A DNA stretch of 64,000 nucleotides from CAMCXE01 sp046347475 (GTDB taxonomy: Bacteria; Pseudomonadota; Gammaproteobacteria; Pseudomonadales; Cellvibrionaceae): assembly GCA_046347475.1 (NCBI GenBank), contig JAXMGD010000003.1, forward strand, positions 248,001-312,000. The letters are read 5' to 3'. The translations under genes were made by a program, and so were the position numbers. The notes beneath the pieces are model-generated. The model saw only the letters and a list, made by a program, of their open reading frames with translations, did no database searches and was not told the DNA's origin. Of this stretch, positions 51,540 to 60,264 are shown piece by piece (the stretch's first letter is position 1; each line of letters begins with the position of its first letter).

Positions 51540-52781
51540 ATGTCCTTTCGCACCTATGGCGCGGTCAAACATTCTGGCCGCTTCACCTTAAAATTAATTT
51601 CATTAGGCGTTCTAGCCCTCAGCGCACAACAGGCGGCAGCGGGGTTCCCTACGCTGTATGGCAAGGTTTTTTTAACCGCTAACAGCTACGATTTAGAAAA
51701 AAATAATTTTGCCCTCACCGCCCCTGCGGCCACGACCTATAAACACACGGGCGCTACCGGCGTTGCCACTGAATTAGATTCCGTTGCGGTGGAGAGTACC
51801 GGCTCGCGTTTAGGCGTGCAGGGTGATTTTGGTGTGGCCAACGAGTTAACCGTGTTTTACCGCGTGGAATACGGCATAGATGTGGATAACGGCACCAACA
51901 GCAATGGCCGTGAATTATCCCAGCGCAATGTATTTGCCGGTATTCGAAGTAGTGATTGGGGCCAAGTATTAGTGGGTAAAAACGATACGCCGTTAAAAAC
52001 CTTGCAAACCAATAGTGTGTTGCGTACCGATTTAGACCGTTTTAATGATTACCCGCTGGCCGATATAGGCAGTTATTTAGCCGGTGAAAACCGCCCGGAT
52101 AACGTTATTCAATATACCTCACCGATTATTTTAGGCGGTTTAGAAGTTAACCTTGCCGCGATTCAAGCTGAGGAAACTGGCGTTGCGGTAAATGCCACCA
52201 ATCAACAAAACGATAACGGTTTTGCCAGCGGTAAATCCGTCTCGATTGTGTATGGTAAAGCCAAATGGTATGTGGGTGCGGCCTTTGAGAGCAATGTGGC
52301 CACGGCTGATACCCTGCGTTTGGCCGGTGAAGTGACTATTGGCCCAGTTAAATTAGGAGGTTTTTATCAAACCGCCGAACGCCACGAAAACTACGACACC
52401 ATCGGCGGCCTAACATCCAGTTTTGTCGGTTCTGCGGTGAATTCCCAAGGTGTGCAAAACGGCTTAAACCCGCTGGCCGAATGGGATGGGGCCGCGGGCA
52501 CCGCCTATAAAGAGCAGGATGCCTTTGTGCTCAATGGCCAATGGAAAATAGCTGGCCCTTGGGTGGCCAAGCTGCAAGTCGGCCAGGCCACCAGCACACC
52601 CAGCGCCGCTTTTGCTGATGTTAAATCCGATGCAGTGGCCGTAGGTATTGATTACAACCTGAGTGAAGCGGCGCGCCTATTTAGTTACTACGCCAGCCTA
52701 AAAACACAAGGTGACAGCCAAATTAATACTCTTGCCAGTGTGGATAAAACCTACGCCGTCGGTTTGGATTTACGTTTTTAA
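51540..52781 (+). CDS. Gram-negative porin
   Basis: This 413-residue protein has a long N-terminal export region (SLGVLALSAQQAAAG) and then a 16-strand trimeric-porin pattern: LYGKVFLTANSYDL, SRLGVQGDFGVANELTVFYR, FAGIRSSDWGQVLVGKND and the C-terminal YAVGLDLRF with terminal Phe. The motif GSRLGVQG marks the OmpC/Omp32-type group. It lies between the yezD-like gene and sbp, so it may be a sulfate or organosulfur channel made with the ABC transporter (inference). A terminator-like hairpin follows. Confidence 0.88.
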   Translation: MSFRTYGAVKHSGRFTLKLISLGVLALSAQQAAAGFPTLYGKVFLTANSYDLEKNNFALTAPAATTYKHTGATGVATELDSVAVESTGSRLGVQGDFGVANELTVFYRVEYGIDVDNGTNSNGRELSQRNVFAGIRSSDWGQVLVGKNDTPLKTLQTNSVLRTDLDRFNDYPLADIGSYLAGENRPDNVIQYTSPIILGGLEVNLAAIQAEETGVAVNATNQQNDNGFASGKSVSIVYGKAKWYVGAAFESNVATADTLRLAGEVTIGPVKLGGFYQTAERHENYDTIGGLTSSFVGSAVNSQGVQNGLNPLAEWDGAAGTAYKEQDAFVLNGQWKIAGPWVAKLQVGQATSTPSAAFADVKSDAVAVGIDYNLSEAARLFSYYASLKTQGDSQINTLASVDKTYAVGLDLRF

Positions 52782-52847
52782 TTGATTTAGGCCCTTTATT
52801 TTTCGTCTTATTTCTCAGTTGTTTTTTCTTATCTCTTATTCGCCCTT

Positions 52848-52880
52848 GGCAGGTGTGTGAATCGACACCTGCCCTTTTTT
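52848..52880 (+). terminator. Terminator or attenuator between porin and sbp
   Basis: A perfect 9-bp stem ggcaggtgt / acacctgcc is followed by six T. It lies 24 bp before the sbp start, so readthrough could set the porin:binding-protein ratio. Confidence 0.85.
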
Positions 52881-52903
52881 GTGTTCACCGTGTGAGAATA
52901 TTT

Positions 52904-53896
52904 ATGCGTTTATTCACCCAGATTATTTTGCTGGCCGCCACCACCTTTGCTGCGGCGGCAAGTTTTGCTAAAGAAGTAAAATTATTAAATGTCTCCTACG
53001 ACCCCACGCGGGAACTGTATCGAGAATACAACAGCGCCTTTGCTAAATATTGGCAGGCGAAAACCGGTGATACGCTCACCGTTGAGCAATCCCACGGCGG
53101 CTCCGGCGCGCAATCGCGGGCAGTAATTGATGGTTTACAAGCCGATGTAGTCACTCTTGCCCTGGCCGGGGATATAGACCCCATAGCGAAAATCGGTAAA
53201 TTATTGCCCGAGAATTGGCAAAGTCGTTTAGCCGAAAATTCGGCACCCTACACCTCGACGATTGTATTTTTAGTCCGCAAGGGCAACCCCAAGCAGATTA
53301 AAGACTGGGATGATTTAATTAAAAAAGGTGTCGAAGTCATTACCCCCAACCCGAAAACCTCCGGTGGTGCGCGCTGGAATTATTTGGCGGCCTGGGGTTA
53401 TGCACAAAAGAAATTCGGCTCCGATGCGGCCGCGCAGGAGTTTGTAAAAAAACTCTATAAAAATGTGCCGGTATTAGATTCAGGTGCCCGCGGCGCCACC
53501 ACCACCTTTGTGCAGCGTCAAATTGGCGATGTGTTGTTAACCTGGGAAAACGAAGCCTATTTGGCAGTGAATGAACTCGGCGCTGATAAAGTCGAAATTG
53601 TCGTGCCGTCGCTTTCTATAGTGGCTGAGCCTTCTGTGGCGCTGGTGGATAAAAATGCCGAAGTCCACGGCACCAAAGCCGTGGCGGAAGAATATTTAAA
53701 ATTCCTCTACAGCAAAGAAGCACAAACGATTATCGCCAAAAATTACTACCGCCCCCGCGATAAAGAAGTGGCGGCCGCCTATGCCAGTAAATTCCCCAGC
53801 ATTGAATTAATCACCATTGAGCATTTTGGCGGCTGGAAAAAAGCTCAGCCAGAACATTTTGGTGATGGCGGCATTTTTGACAAAATTTATCAATAG
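52904..53896 (+). CDS. sbp: Sulfate ABC transporter periplasmic binding protein
   Basis: This 330-residue protein has a signal peptide (MRLFTQIILLAATTFAAAASFA). The mature start KEVKLLNVSYDPTRELYREY, the SHGGSGAQSRAVIDG anion-binding loop and TPNPKTSGGARWNYLAAWGY are hallmarks of Sbp/CysP. It delivers sulfate or thiosulfate to CysTWA. The start at 52904 is fixed by the signal peptide. A strong terminator follows, although the permease genes come next in the same direction, so the binding protein is probably made in excess. Confidence 0.95.
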   Translation: MRLFTQIILLAATTFAAAASFAKEVKLLNVSYDPTRELYREYNSAFAKYWQAKTGDTLTVEQSHGGSGAQSRAVIDGLQADVVTLALAGDIDPIAKIGKLLPENWQSRLAENSAPYTSTIVFLVRKGNPKQIKDWDDLIKKGVEVITPNPKTSGGARWNYLAAWGYAQKKFGSDAAAQEFVKKLYKNVPVLDSGARGATTTFVQRQIGDVLLTWENEAYLAVNELGADKVEIVVPSLSIVAEPSVALVDKNAEVHGTKAVAEEYLKFLYSKEAQTIIAKNYYRPRDKEVAAAYASKFPSIELITIEHFGGWKKAQPEHFGDGGIFDKIYQ

Positions 53897-53904
53897 AACC
53901 ATTG

Positions 53905-53933
53905 ACGCTTAAGCCGCGGCTTAAGCGTTTTTT
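53905..53933 (+). terminator. Rho-independent terminator after sbp
   Basis: A perfect 11-bp stem acgcttaagcc / ggcttaagcgt, with a two-base loop, is followed by a run of T. Confidence 0.9.
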
Positions 53934-53963
53934 CTAGGTTGCCTGTAATAGATTTTCCGCCGG

Positions 53964-53997
53964 TATTAACTCGGCGCATTGTGTCACCGGGTTAATA
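53964..53997. repeat. Family B hairpin between sbp and cysT
   Basis: The stem tattaactcggcg / caccgggttaata with a short loop is a member of the dispersed attaacccggc family (compare 12761, 36753 and 51033). Confidence 0.75.
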
Positions 53998-54047
53998 ATC
54001 ACCTTGCACCGCCACGCACCTGTAAAGCGCCTGTAGAGACAGTATCA

Positions 54048-54944
54048 ATGAGTTTTGCTTTATCATCGTCAAGCCCACCAGGGCAGACGCCATCCAAAGG
54101 CCCCGCCGCTAAAAAACAGCCTTGGGTGCAAAAATCTGTACTGCCCGGTTTTGGTTTATCGCTGGGTTTTGCTACTTTATATGCAAGCTTATTAGTGTTT
54201 ATTCCACTGGCGGGTTTGCTGATAAAAAGCTTGGAATTACCGCTGGATCAGCTGTGGGAGGTGATCAGTAATCGCCGCGCCCTGGCCAGTTATCGCTTAA
54301 CCTTCGGCGCCTCGTTTATTGCCGCCAGCCTTAATTTAGTGTTTGGTCTTATTGTGGCTTGGGTGTTGGTGCGTTATCAGTTTCCCGGTAAACGTATTGT
54401 GGATGCCATAGTGGATTTACCTTTTGCCTTACCCACCGCCGTTGCCGGTATAGCGCTTACCGCTATTTATGCGCCCAACGGTATTATCGGCCAGTGGTTT
54501 GCGTTAATCGATATTAAAATTGCCTACACCTGGATCGGTGTTACTGTGGCCTTAACCTTTATTGGTTTGCCATTTGTAGTGCGCACCGTCCAACCGGTGT
54601 TGGCGGATTTAGAAGCCGAAGCGGAAGAAGCAGCGGCGAGCCTCGGCGCCACCCGCTGGCAAACCTTTCGCTACATTATTATGCCTGCGCTTTTGCCCTC
54701 GTTACTCACCGGTTTTGCCCTCGCCTTTGCCCGCGCCATTGGCGAATACGGCTCAGTGGTATTTATTAGCGGCAATATGCCCTACCGCACAGAAATTACC
54801 CCACTATTAATTATGACCAAACTCGAACAATTTGATTACGCGGGCGCTGCCGCCTTGGGCAGTATTATGCTGGTAATTTCCTTTGTTATTTTATTAGTGA
54901 TTAATGCGCTGCAGCACTGGAGCCACAAAAGGGCGGGGGGTTAA
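54048..54944 (+). CDS. cysT: Sulfate ABC transporter permease CysT (CysU)
   Basis: This 298-residue inner-membrane permease has about six helices and the EAA loop AEAEEAAASLGATRWQTF that contacts the CysA ATPase. PSLLTGFALAFARAIGEYGS and FISGNMPYRTEITPLLI are family motifs. The ATG at 54048 follows homologues; an upstream in-frame ATG exists. It is followed 2 bp later by cysW. Confidence 0.94.
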   Translation: MSFALSSSSPPGQTPSKGPAAKKQPWVQKSVLPGFGLSLGFATLYASLLVFIPLAGLLIKSLELPLDQLWEVISNRRALASYRLTFGASFIAASLNLVFGLIVAWVLVRYQFPGKRIVDAIVDLPFALPTAVAGIALTAIYAPNGIIGQWFALIDIKIAYTWIGVTVALTFIGLPFVVRTVQPVLADLEAEAEEAAASLGATRWQTFRYIIMPALLPSLLTGFALAFARAIGEYGSVVFISGNMPYRTEITPLLIMTKLEQFDYAGAAALGSIMLVISFVILLVINALQHWSHKRAGG

Positions 54945-54946
54945 TT

Positions 54947-55834
54947 ATGCACACCACATTGCAAAACCCGCGCAGTCTAAAACCCAGCCACAGCGCAACC
55001 ACCGAAGCGCCTTGGATTCGTTACAGCTTAATTGTCGTCGCGCTGAGTTTTTTAGCGTTCTTTTTAATAGTGCCCTTAATCGTGGTATTTACCGAAGCCT
55101 TTAGCAAAGGTGCGGCGGTGTATTTTGCCGCGATTACTGAACCTGCTGCCGCCCACGCCATTAAACTCACGCTGATTGCTGCAGGTATTGCCGTACCCTT
55201 AAATGTGGTTTTTGGTTTAGCGGCCAGTTGGGCAATTGCTAAATTTCAATTTCGCGGCAAACAATTAGCCATTACCCTAATTGATTTACCCTTTGCCGTT
55301 TCACCGGTCATTGCCGGTTTAATTTATATGCTGTTATTTGGCGCACAGGGTTTAATGGGCGGCTGGCTCGCCGAGCACAATATTCGCATTATGTTTGCCA
55401 TCCCCGGCATTGTGTTGGCGACTGTATTTATCACCTTTCCGTTTATTGCCCGCGAATTAATCCCCTTAATGCAAGAGCAGGGTAAAGAACAAGAAGAAGC
55501 GGCTATCACCCTCGGTGCCAGTGGCTGGCGGATGTTTTTTCGCATCACCCTGCCCTCCATTAAATGGGGTTTGTTGTACGGCATTATTTTATGTAATGCC
55601 CGCGCCATGGGTGAGTTTGGTGCGGTGAGTGTTGTGAGTGGAAAAATTCGCGGCCATACCAATACCATGCCGCTGCATATTGAAATCCTCTACAACGAAT
55701 ATCAATTCGCGGCGGCTTTTGCCGTTGCCTCTTTACTCGCCTTATTAGCACTGGTCACATTGGTATTAAAAAGTGCCCTGGAGTGGAAAGCGGCCCGGGA
55801 ACACGAACTAGCAAAACGCGCGGCGCAAGAATAA
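54947..55834 (+). CDS. cysW: Sulfate ABC transporter permease CysW
   Basis: This 295-residue permease is the partner of CysT. It has six helices, the EAA loop QEEAAITLGASGWRMFFRI, the LPSIKWGLLYGIILCNARAM segment and GEFGAVSVVSGKIRGHTNTM, which distinguish CysW from CysT. It starts 2 bp after the cysT stop. Confidence 0.95.
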   Translation: MHTTLQNPRSLKPSHSATTEAPWIRYSLIVVALSFLAFFLIVPLIVVFTEAFSKGAAVYFAAITEPAAAHAIKLTLIAAGIAVPLNVVFGLAASWAIAKFQFRGKQLAITLIDLPFAVSPVIAGLIYMLLFGAQGLMGGWLAEHNIRIMFAIPGIVLATVFITFPFIARELIPLMQEQGKEQEEAAITLGASGWRMFFRITLPSIKWGLLYGIILCNARAMGEFGAVSVVSGKIRGHTNTMPLHIEILYNEYQFAAAFAVASLLALLALVTLVLKSALEWKAAREHELAKRAAQE

Positions 55835-55890
55835 CGGCCTGGCAGTAGCAGTCTGAGAAAAATACAAGCGAATAATGAGCAAACATTTTT

Positions 55891-56952
55891 ATGAGTATTG
55901 AAGTTCGCAACCTGAATAAAAACTTTGGCCCGTTTACGGCGTTAAATAATGTCTCGCTGGATTTCCCCACCGGCGAGCTGGTAGCTTTACTCGGCCCCTC
56001 CGGCTGCGGTAAAACCACCCTGCTGCGAATAATCGCCGGGTTAGAAAACCCCGATAGCGGCAGCGTATTATTTCACGGTGAAGACGCCACCGATGTCCAT
56101 GTGCGCGAGCGCAATGTGGGCTTTGTGTTTCAGCATTACGCTTTATTTCGCCATATGACGGTGTTTGATAATGTAGCCTTTGGTTTAACCGTGCGGCCTA
56201 AAGCCACGCGCCCGAGCAAAGACGAAATTAAACGCCGCACCCACGAATTATTAACCCTGGTGCAGTTGGATTGGCTGGCGGATCGTTACCCCCATCAATT
56301 ATCCGGCGGCCAACGCCAACGCATCGCCCTGGCCCGCGCCCTCGCGGTTGAGCCGAAGGTTTTATTATTGGATGAACCCTTCGGCGCGCTGGACGCAAAA
56401 GTGCGCAAAGACCTGCGCCGCTGGTTGCGCCGTTTACACGATGAATTACACATCACATCTATATTTGTCACCCACGATCAAGAGGAAGCCATGGAAGTGG
56501 CCGACCGCGTTGTGGTGTTAAATAAAGGCCGCATTGAACAAATTGGTTCACCGGATGATATTTACAATAACCCCGCCAGCCCGTTTGTGTACGATTTTAT
56601 TGGCCAGGTGAATTTATTTCACAGCCGCGTCGATAATGGTTGGGCGCATATTGGCGATTACAAATTAGCGGCGCCGGAATTTAACGATGTGCAGAACCAA
56701 AAAGCCTTCGCCTATATTCGCCCTCACGATATTGAGTTATCCCATGAGGATTCAGACGGTGCGATTGCCGCCACCGTGGCGTTTGTGAGTACGGCAGGTA
56801 GCGTTTTGCGGATTGAATTAAAACACACCCTGGGCGATGACATTATTCATGTGCAGCTGCCGCGCTCCCAGGAGCGCAGTTTAGATTTGCGCCCCGGTGC
56901 ACGTATTTTTGCCAAGCCGACAAGTTCTAAGGTGTTTTTGCAGCCGGCCTAA
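55891..56952 (+). CDS. cysA: Sulfate ABC transporter ATPase CysA
   Basis: This 353-residue ATPase powers the CysTW importer. It has Walker A (LLGPSGCGKTTLLRI), the Q loop VGFVFQHYALFRHMTVFDNV, signature LSGGQRQRIALARALA, Walker B VLLLDEPFGALDAKVR and the switch His in FVTHDQEEAMEVADR. A C-terminal regulatory TOBE-like domain (about 240-350; FIGQVNLFHSRV) completes it. It follows cysW by 56 bp. Confidence 0.95.
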   Translation: MSIEVRNLNKNFGPFTALNNVSLDFPTGELVALLGPSGCGKTTLLRIIAGLENPDSGSVLFHGEDATDVHVRERNVGFVFQHYALFRHMTVFDNVAFGLTVRPKATRPSKDEIKRRTHELLTLVQLDWLADRYPHQLSGGQRQRIALARALAVEPKVLLLDEPFGALDAKVRKDLRRWLRRLHDELHITSIFVTHDQEEAMEVADRVVVLNKGRIEQIGSPDDIYNNPASPFVYDFIGQVNLFHSRVDNGWAHIGDYKLAAPEFNDVQNQKAFAYIRPHDIELSHEDSDGAIAATVAFVSTAGSVLRIELKHTLGDDIIHVQLPRSQERSLDLRPGARIFAKPTSSKVFLQPA

Positions 56953-56966
56953 TTGCTAGGAATTGT

Positions 56967-57683
56967 ATGTCACTACATGATTTAACCCAGCATTTTAACG
57001 ATGTGCTCAAACAGCAGCAGGAGCAGCTACCCCATTTGCCCAACACCTATTTTTACCTGCGTGAGGGCGAATTTTTTGCGCGCTTTGGCAGCCAAAATTT
57101 CGGCAATCAATTTATCCCTATTGTGAATGCCGCCGACAATATTATTATTGGCTATGAGAGCTGCTTGTGGGTACGCACCGCGTTGGGGTCTGCCGTGCCG
57201 GTTGATCGGGTATTTGATGCTTTAACCAATTTAGATGAAGTCGTTTTTTTAGACCGCATTACCCGCACCTTACAGGCACTGAATTTTTCCGTTTTGGCTG
57301 CCGATAGCGGCACCTTATTATCCTTAGGTATTCAACCTCGGCATATTTTAGGCGTAGCCTCAGGCCACGGCCGCACGTTCGATACGATTTTAGGTGATTG
57401 CGGATTAGCCACAGCAAAAGTCATTCTGCACACCCGCATTCCCGCCCCCGAACATTTTGCCCACTTTCGCCGCGCCTTGTTTAGCTACAGCGCCTTTGGT
57501 TATAGAGTGGGGATCGATATTAAATCCGCGCAGGAGTGGGATATGTTCCGCGCATGGAATTTAACGCCGGATTATGTATTTTTACACGCGGATGTGCCTT
57601 TGGATGAAGAACAGTTTTCAGGCCCACACCTGGTGCCCCACTCGCAGGGGCATTATGTTTTGGTGGATCGAGCGCTGGATTAG
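56967..57683 (+). CDS. Degenerate EAL-domain protein
   Basis: This 238-residue protein resembles an EAL cyclic-di-GMP phosphodiesterase domain: FIPIVNAADNIIIGYESCLW corresponds to the QPIVDxxxxxxxGYEALLR start, and SYSAFGYRVGIDIKSAQEWD to the late fold. The EAL signature reads ESC and the DDFG metal site is missing, so catalysis is unlikely. It begins 14 bp after cysA and ends at the operon terminator, which ties it to sulfate uptake. An adaptor or regulator of the transporter is a reasonable guess. No GGDEF domain is present. Confidence 0.65.
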   Translation: MSLHDLTQHFNDVLKQQQEQLPHLPNTYFYLREGEFFARFGSQNFGNQFIPIVNAADNIIIGYESCLWVRTALGSAVPVDRVFDALTNLDEVVFLDRITRTLQALNFSVLAADSGTLLSLGIQPRHILGVASGHGRTFDTILGDCGLATAKVILHTRIPAPEHFAHFRRALFSYSAFGYRVGIDIKSAQEWDMFRAWNLTPDYVFLHADVPLDEEQFSGPHLVPHSQGHYVLVDRALD

Positions 57684-58023
57684 GTTTTCCACGGAAGAGT
57701 TGGTTGAATTTTTTTGAAGGCGCCCTTTGGAAAAAAAGCAGAAAAATCGCGCCCATATTTTTGCACTTTAATCAAAAAACCTCCGTTAAACCACACGCGA
57801 ATGCCTTGGGTTTAACGGAGGTTTTTATTGGCGTATAACATTTTGTTTTGCCAACCATCATCCTTAGTGGCATCACAGGTTTTTTTAAACCCAACAATTA
57901 TCCCAATCCTTGGGATCTATTGTTTTGTTACCTCGCAAAAATACGCGGCCATTCTCGTTTTTGGCTTGTGTTATCGAGGTTTACGGCGGCTTAAGCCGCC
58001 GGGTTAATCATAGCCTTGCGGGG
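57684..58023. other. Intergenic region between convergent genes
   Basis: Besides the 57775-57826 terminator it holds ggcggc-ttaa-gccgcc followed by gggttaat at about 57985-58006, a partial family B element. No gene seen. Confidence 0.6.
57775..57826 (+). terminator. Strong terminator at the end of the sulfate locus
   Basis: Perfect 18-bp arms aaaaacctccgttaaacc / ggtttaacggaggttttt with a 16-base loop. The symmetry lets it act in both directions. Confidence 0.9.
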
Positions 58024-60249
58024 TTAGTGGACAAAAGTTTGTGCCTGTTGCTGGCGACTAAAATCTACCGGCGCGGGATCTACCACTGGCGATGTTAGTT
58101 TAAACACAGGTTGCACCCTCGGCGCTAATACTAATGGGTCGCTCGCGCGGGGGATGTGTACGCCACTGGTACAGCTTTTTACGGCTATATCCTCCAATAT
58201 TTGGCTGCGGCGGGCGAGGTCGTTGAAGGTGCGGGTGACTGGTTCTCCCCCAGGATCGGACACTGTAATGCCAGTTAAGAAACCCGATAAAGTAGCGGGA
58301 AAACCGGTGGGTGAGACGTGGGTAAAGGCGGTTTGCGTCTCACCGGCGTGGCAGTCATCACAGGTGTTGAGCGAGAGTTTATGGCGCACAGTGCCTGTGG
58401 GTGTAGGTACACCGGAGGTGGGTGATTCCGTACAAAAACCTGCGCCCGCCACAATTGCCGCTGGTGCATTCCAAATAGTGCCAAAACCATAATCCGTGTG
58501 GGAGCCTAAAAAGGGTTGGCCTGCAAAACTTAATGGCACCACATGGCGTTCACAGGAAATAGCGACCGCATTATTTTGCATAAATGAGGCGGTTACGGGC
58601 GAGCCAATTCTAAATAAGGCTGGGTCGGGCGTTTGTTTAATGGTGGCGGGCAATAATTGGGAGTTGGCCGATTGCAACGTAAATTCACGCAATTGCCAAG
58701 GAAATTGCAACGCGATTTCATTGGTGCGCACCTGATTAATGGCGCTTCGATTGGGTTTGCTTGGGGCGCTATTTGCCAGTGTCACATCATCGGTTAAATT
58801 TTGTAGGGCGGCGTTGTAAGCGGGTGAACCTATGGTTAAAGATGAAAGAGCGATCCATTCATTCGCGCGATTTTTTAATGGCTGGCAACTATTTACTGGG
58901 TCGCCATATTCAAAAATCACCGTCATTTGCCGGGTTGGGCTGGTGTTATGGGTGGGGCACCCAGCTATATTCATTAAGCCGAAAACCAGACGTGTTTCAC
59001 CCGGTTGTGCACCGCCGTAAGCTGATGTTTTGGCTAAATCAATGCGATTAACTATGGCCAATAAACGAAACGGCAAGCGGTTCATATCTAGCGACGCAGG
59101 GTTGCTAGGATTCCAGCCGGGAAAAAAACTTTGCAAACTGGTACGGGCGTTAATGGTAAAAGAATTTACCGTTTGATTGCTCATCCATTTATTGAGCCAG
59201 TTGTGGGTAAATAACTGGGCGGAAATTCCGGTTACAGGCGTGTTAGCCATGTTGGTCATGAGTGTTTTAAACGACCAGGCGCCGTTGACGTTGCCCAGTT
59301 GATTGTCGCCGTCCACATCGCAAGGATCAAAGGTGCGCGTCGGGTCTGTGACTACATCGCGATGGGTGATCATCAAACTGCGCGCAGGATCGTGGGCAAT
59401 CGGTAAAATCGGTATTTTATCCAGCGGTTGTAACACCAATGCTGATGGCACCGATGTTTTGATTGGCAGGGGCTGGGCCACTAATTGTGTGGCGGCTGCG
59501 ATGCTGTTTCGCCCGCTGGTATTAATCACATCCCGGCCAGAAAATAACACCGGTGGGGCTGGATCTATTTTGCGCACGCGCTCTTGGTAGGCTTCACTGG
59601 CTTTTTCATCTGCAGCAAAATCCTCTGTAAAATAACCGGAATAAATTCCATCTCCCGCTTGAGCATCCGGCTCTAAACCCAAATCATTTACGCCCACAGT
59701 GCTGTTGGCAAAATTAAAAGACAGGACCGGTTTAAGTTCTTTTACCGGGGCGAATTTCACGGCCACCACGGCGTTGCGGCCATTGATATCTTGGCTTAAT
59801 TTAAATACTTGCGCATCGGCCACGGGCGGCGGGGCGCCGGTAAAGGTGGGTTCGCTTGGGTTGCCCGGCCCAGGTGGTTTAAGCAGCATGCCTTTAAATA
59901 AGGTGAAATCAATAGAATTAACCCGGCCGTCACCATTTAAATCAGCGTGTGGGTCGGTGGTTAATAAACGGCTTTTAAAGAGTGAATAATCCAAGGAATT
60001 CACAATGCCGTTATTATCCAAATCGCCGTCACAGACATTGCCAAAACCGTCGCCATCGGTATCGCGCTGATCCGGGTTGGCAACGCGGATGCAATTATCC
60101 ACTACATCTAAAATACCATCGCCATCGGTATCGCCTTCTGTAGCGGCAAAACTTACCGGTACCAGGGTGACGCTATATAAACACGCAGCACCTATAAACT
60201 GTTTTAACAGTGTGTTGGCGCGGCGCGGAAATTTTAAGTGCATAGTCAT
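58024..60249 (-). CDS. Secreted protein with thrombospondin type 3 repeats, type I dockerin and one CxxCH motif
   Basis: This 741-residue protein has a signal peptide (LLKQFIGAACLYSVTLVPVS, then FA). Thrombospondin type 3 Ca2+-binding repeats follow at about 37-77 (DTDGDGILDVVDNCIR; DTDGDGFGNVCD). A type I dockerin lies at about 78-128 with two duplicated loops, DLDNNGIVNSLDYSLFKSRL and DLNGDGRVNSIDFTLFKGML; both have Ca2+ ligands at 1, 3, 5 and 12 and Ser at 10. A proline-rich linker leads to about 600 residues not assigned to a family, including CDDCH at 630-634, a possible single heme c site. Dockerins bind cohesins. The gene starts 15 bp after the cohesin-like gene stops, with a strong ggggg ribosome-binding site. 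Catalytic role unknown; no glycoside hydrolase motif seen. Confidence 0.82.
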   Translation of the reverse strand: MTMHLKFPRRANTLLKQFIGAACLYSVTLVPVSFAATEGDTDGDGILDVVDNCIRVANPDQRDTDGDGFGNVCDGDLDNNGIVNSLDYSLFKSRLLTTDPHADLNGDGRVNSIDFTLFKGMLLKPPGPGNPSEPTFTGAPPPVADAQVFKLSQDINGRNAVVAVKFAPVKELKPVLSFNFANSTVGVNDLGLEPDAQAGDGIYSGYFTEDFAADEKASEAYQERVRKIDPAPPVLFSGRDVINTSGRNSIAAATQLVAQPLPIKTSVPSALVLQPLDKIPILPIAHDPARSLMITHRDVVTDPTRTFDPCDVDGDNQLGNVNGAWSFKTLMTNMANTPVTGISAQLFTHNWLNKWMSNQTVNSFTINARTSLQSFFPGWNPSNPASLDMNRLPFRLLAIVNRIDLAKTSAYGGAQPGETRLVFGLMNIAGCPTHNTSPTRQMTVIFEYGDPVNSCQPLKNRANEWIALSSLTIGSPAYNAALQNLTDDVTLANSAPSKPNRSAINQVRTNEIALQFPWQLREFTLQSANSQLLPATIKQTPDPALFRIGSPVTASFMQNNAVAISCERHVVPLSFAGQPFLGSHTDYGFGTIWNAPAAIVAGAGFCTESPTSGVPTPTGTVRHKLSLNTCDDCHAGETQTAFTHVSPTGFPATLSGFLTGITVSDPGGEPVTRTFNDLARRSQILEDIAVKSCTSGVHIPRASDPLVLAPRVQPVFKLTSPVVDPAPVDFSRQQQAQTFVH

Positions 60250-60264
60250 GTTAACCCCCTTTTA

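Noticed and set aside
58024..60249. Full cellulosome scaffoldin locus
   Set aside because: There is one cohesin-like domain and one dockerin only, with no cellulase or carbohydrate-binding module next to them.
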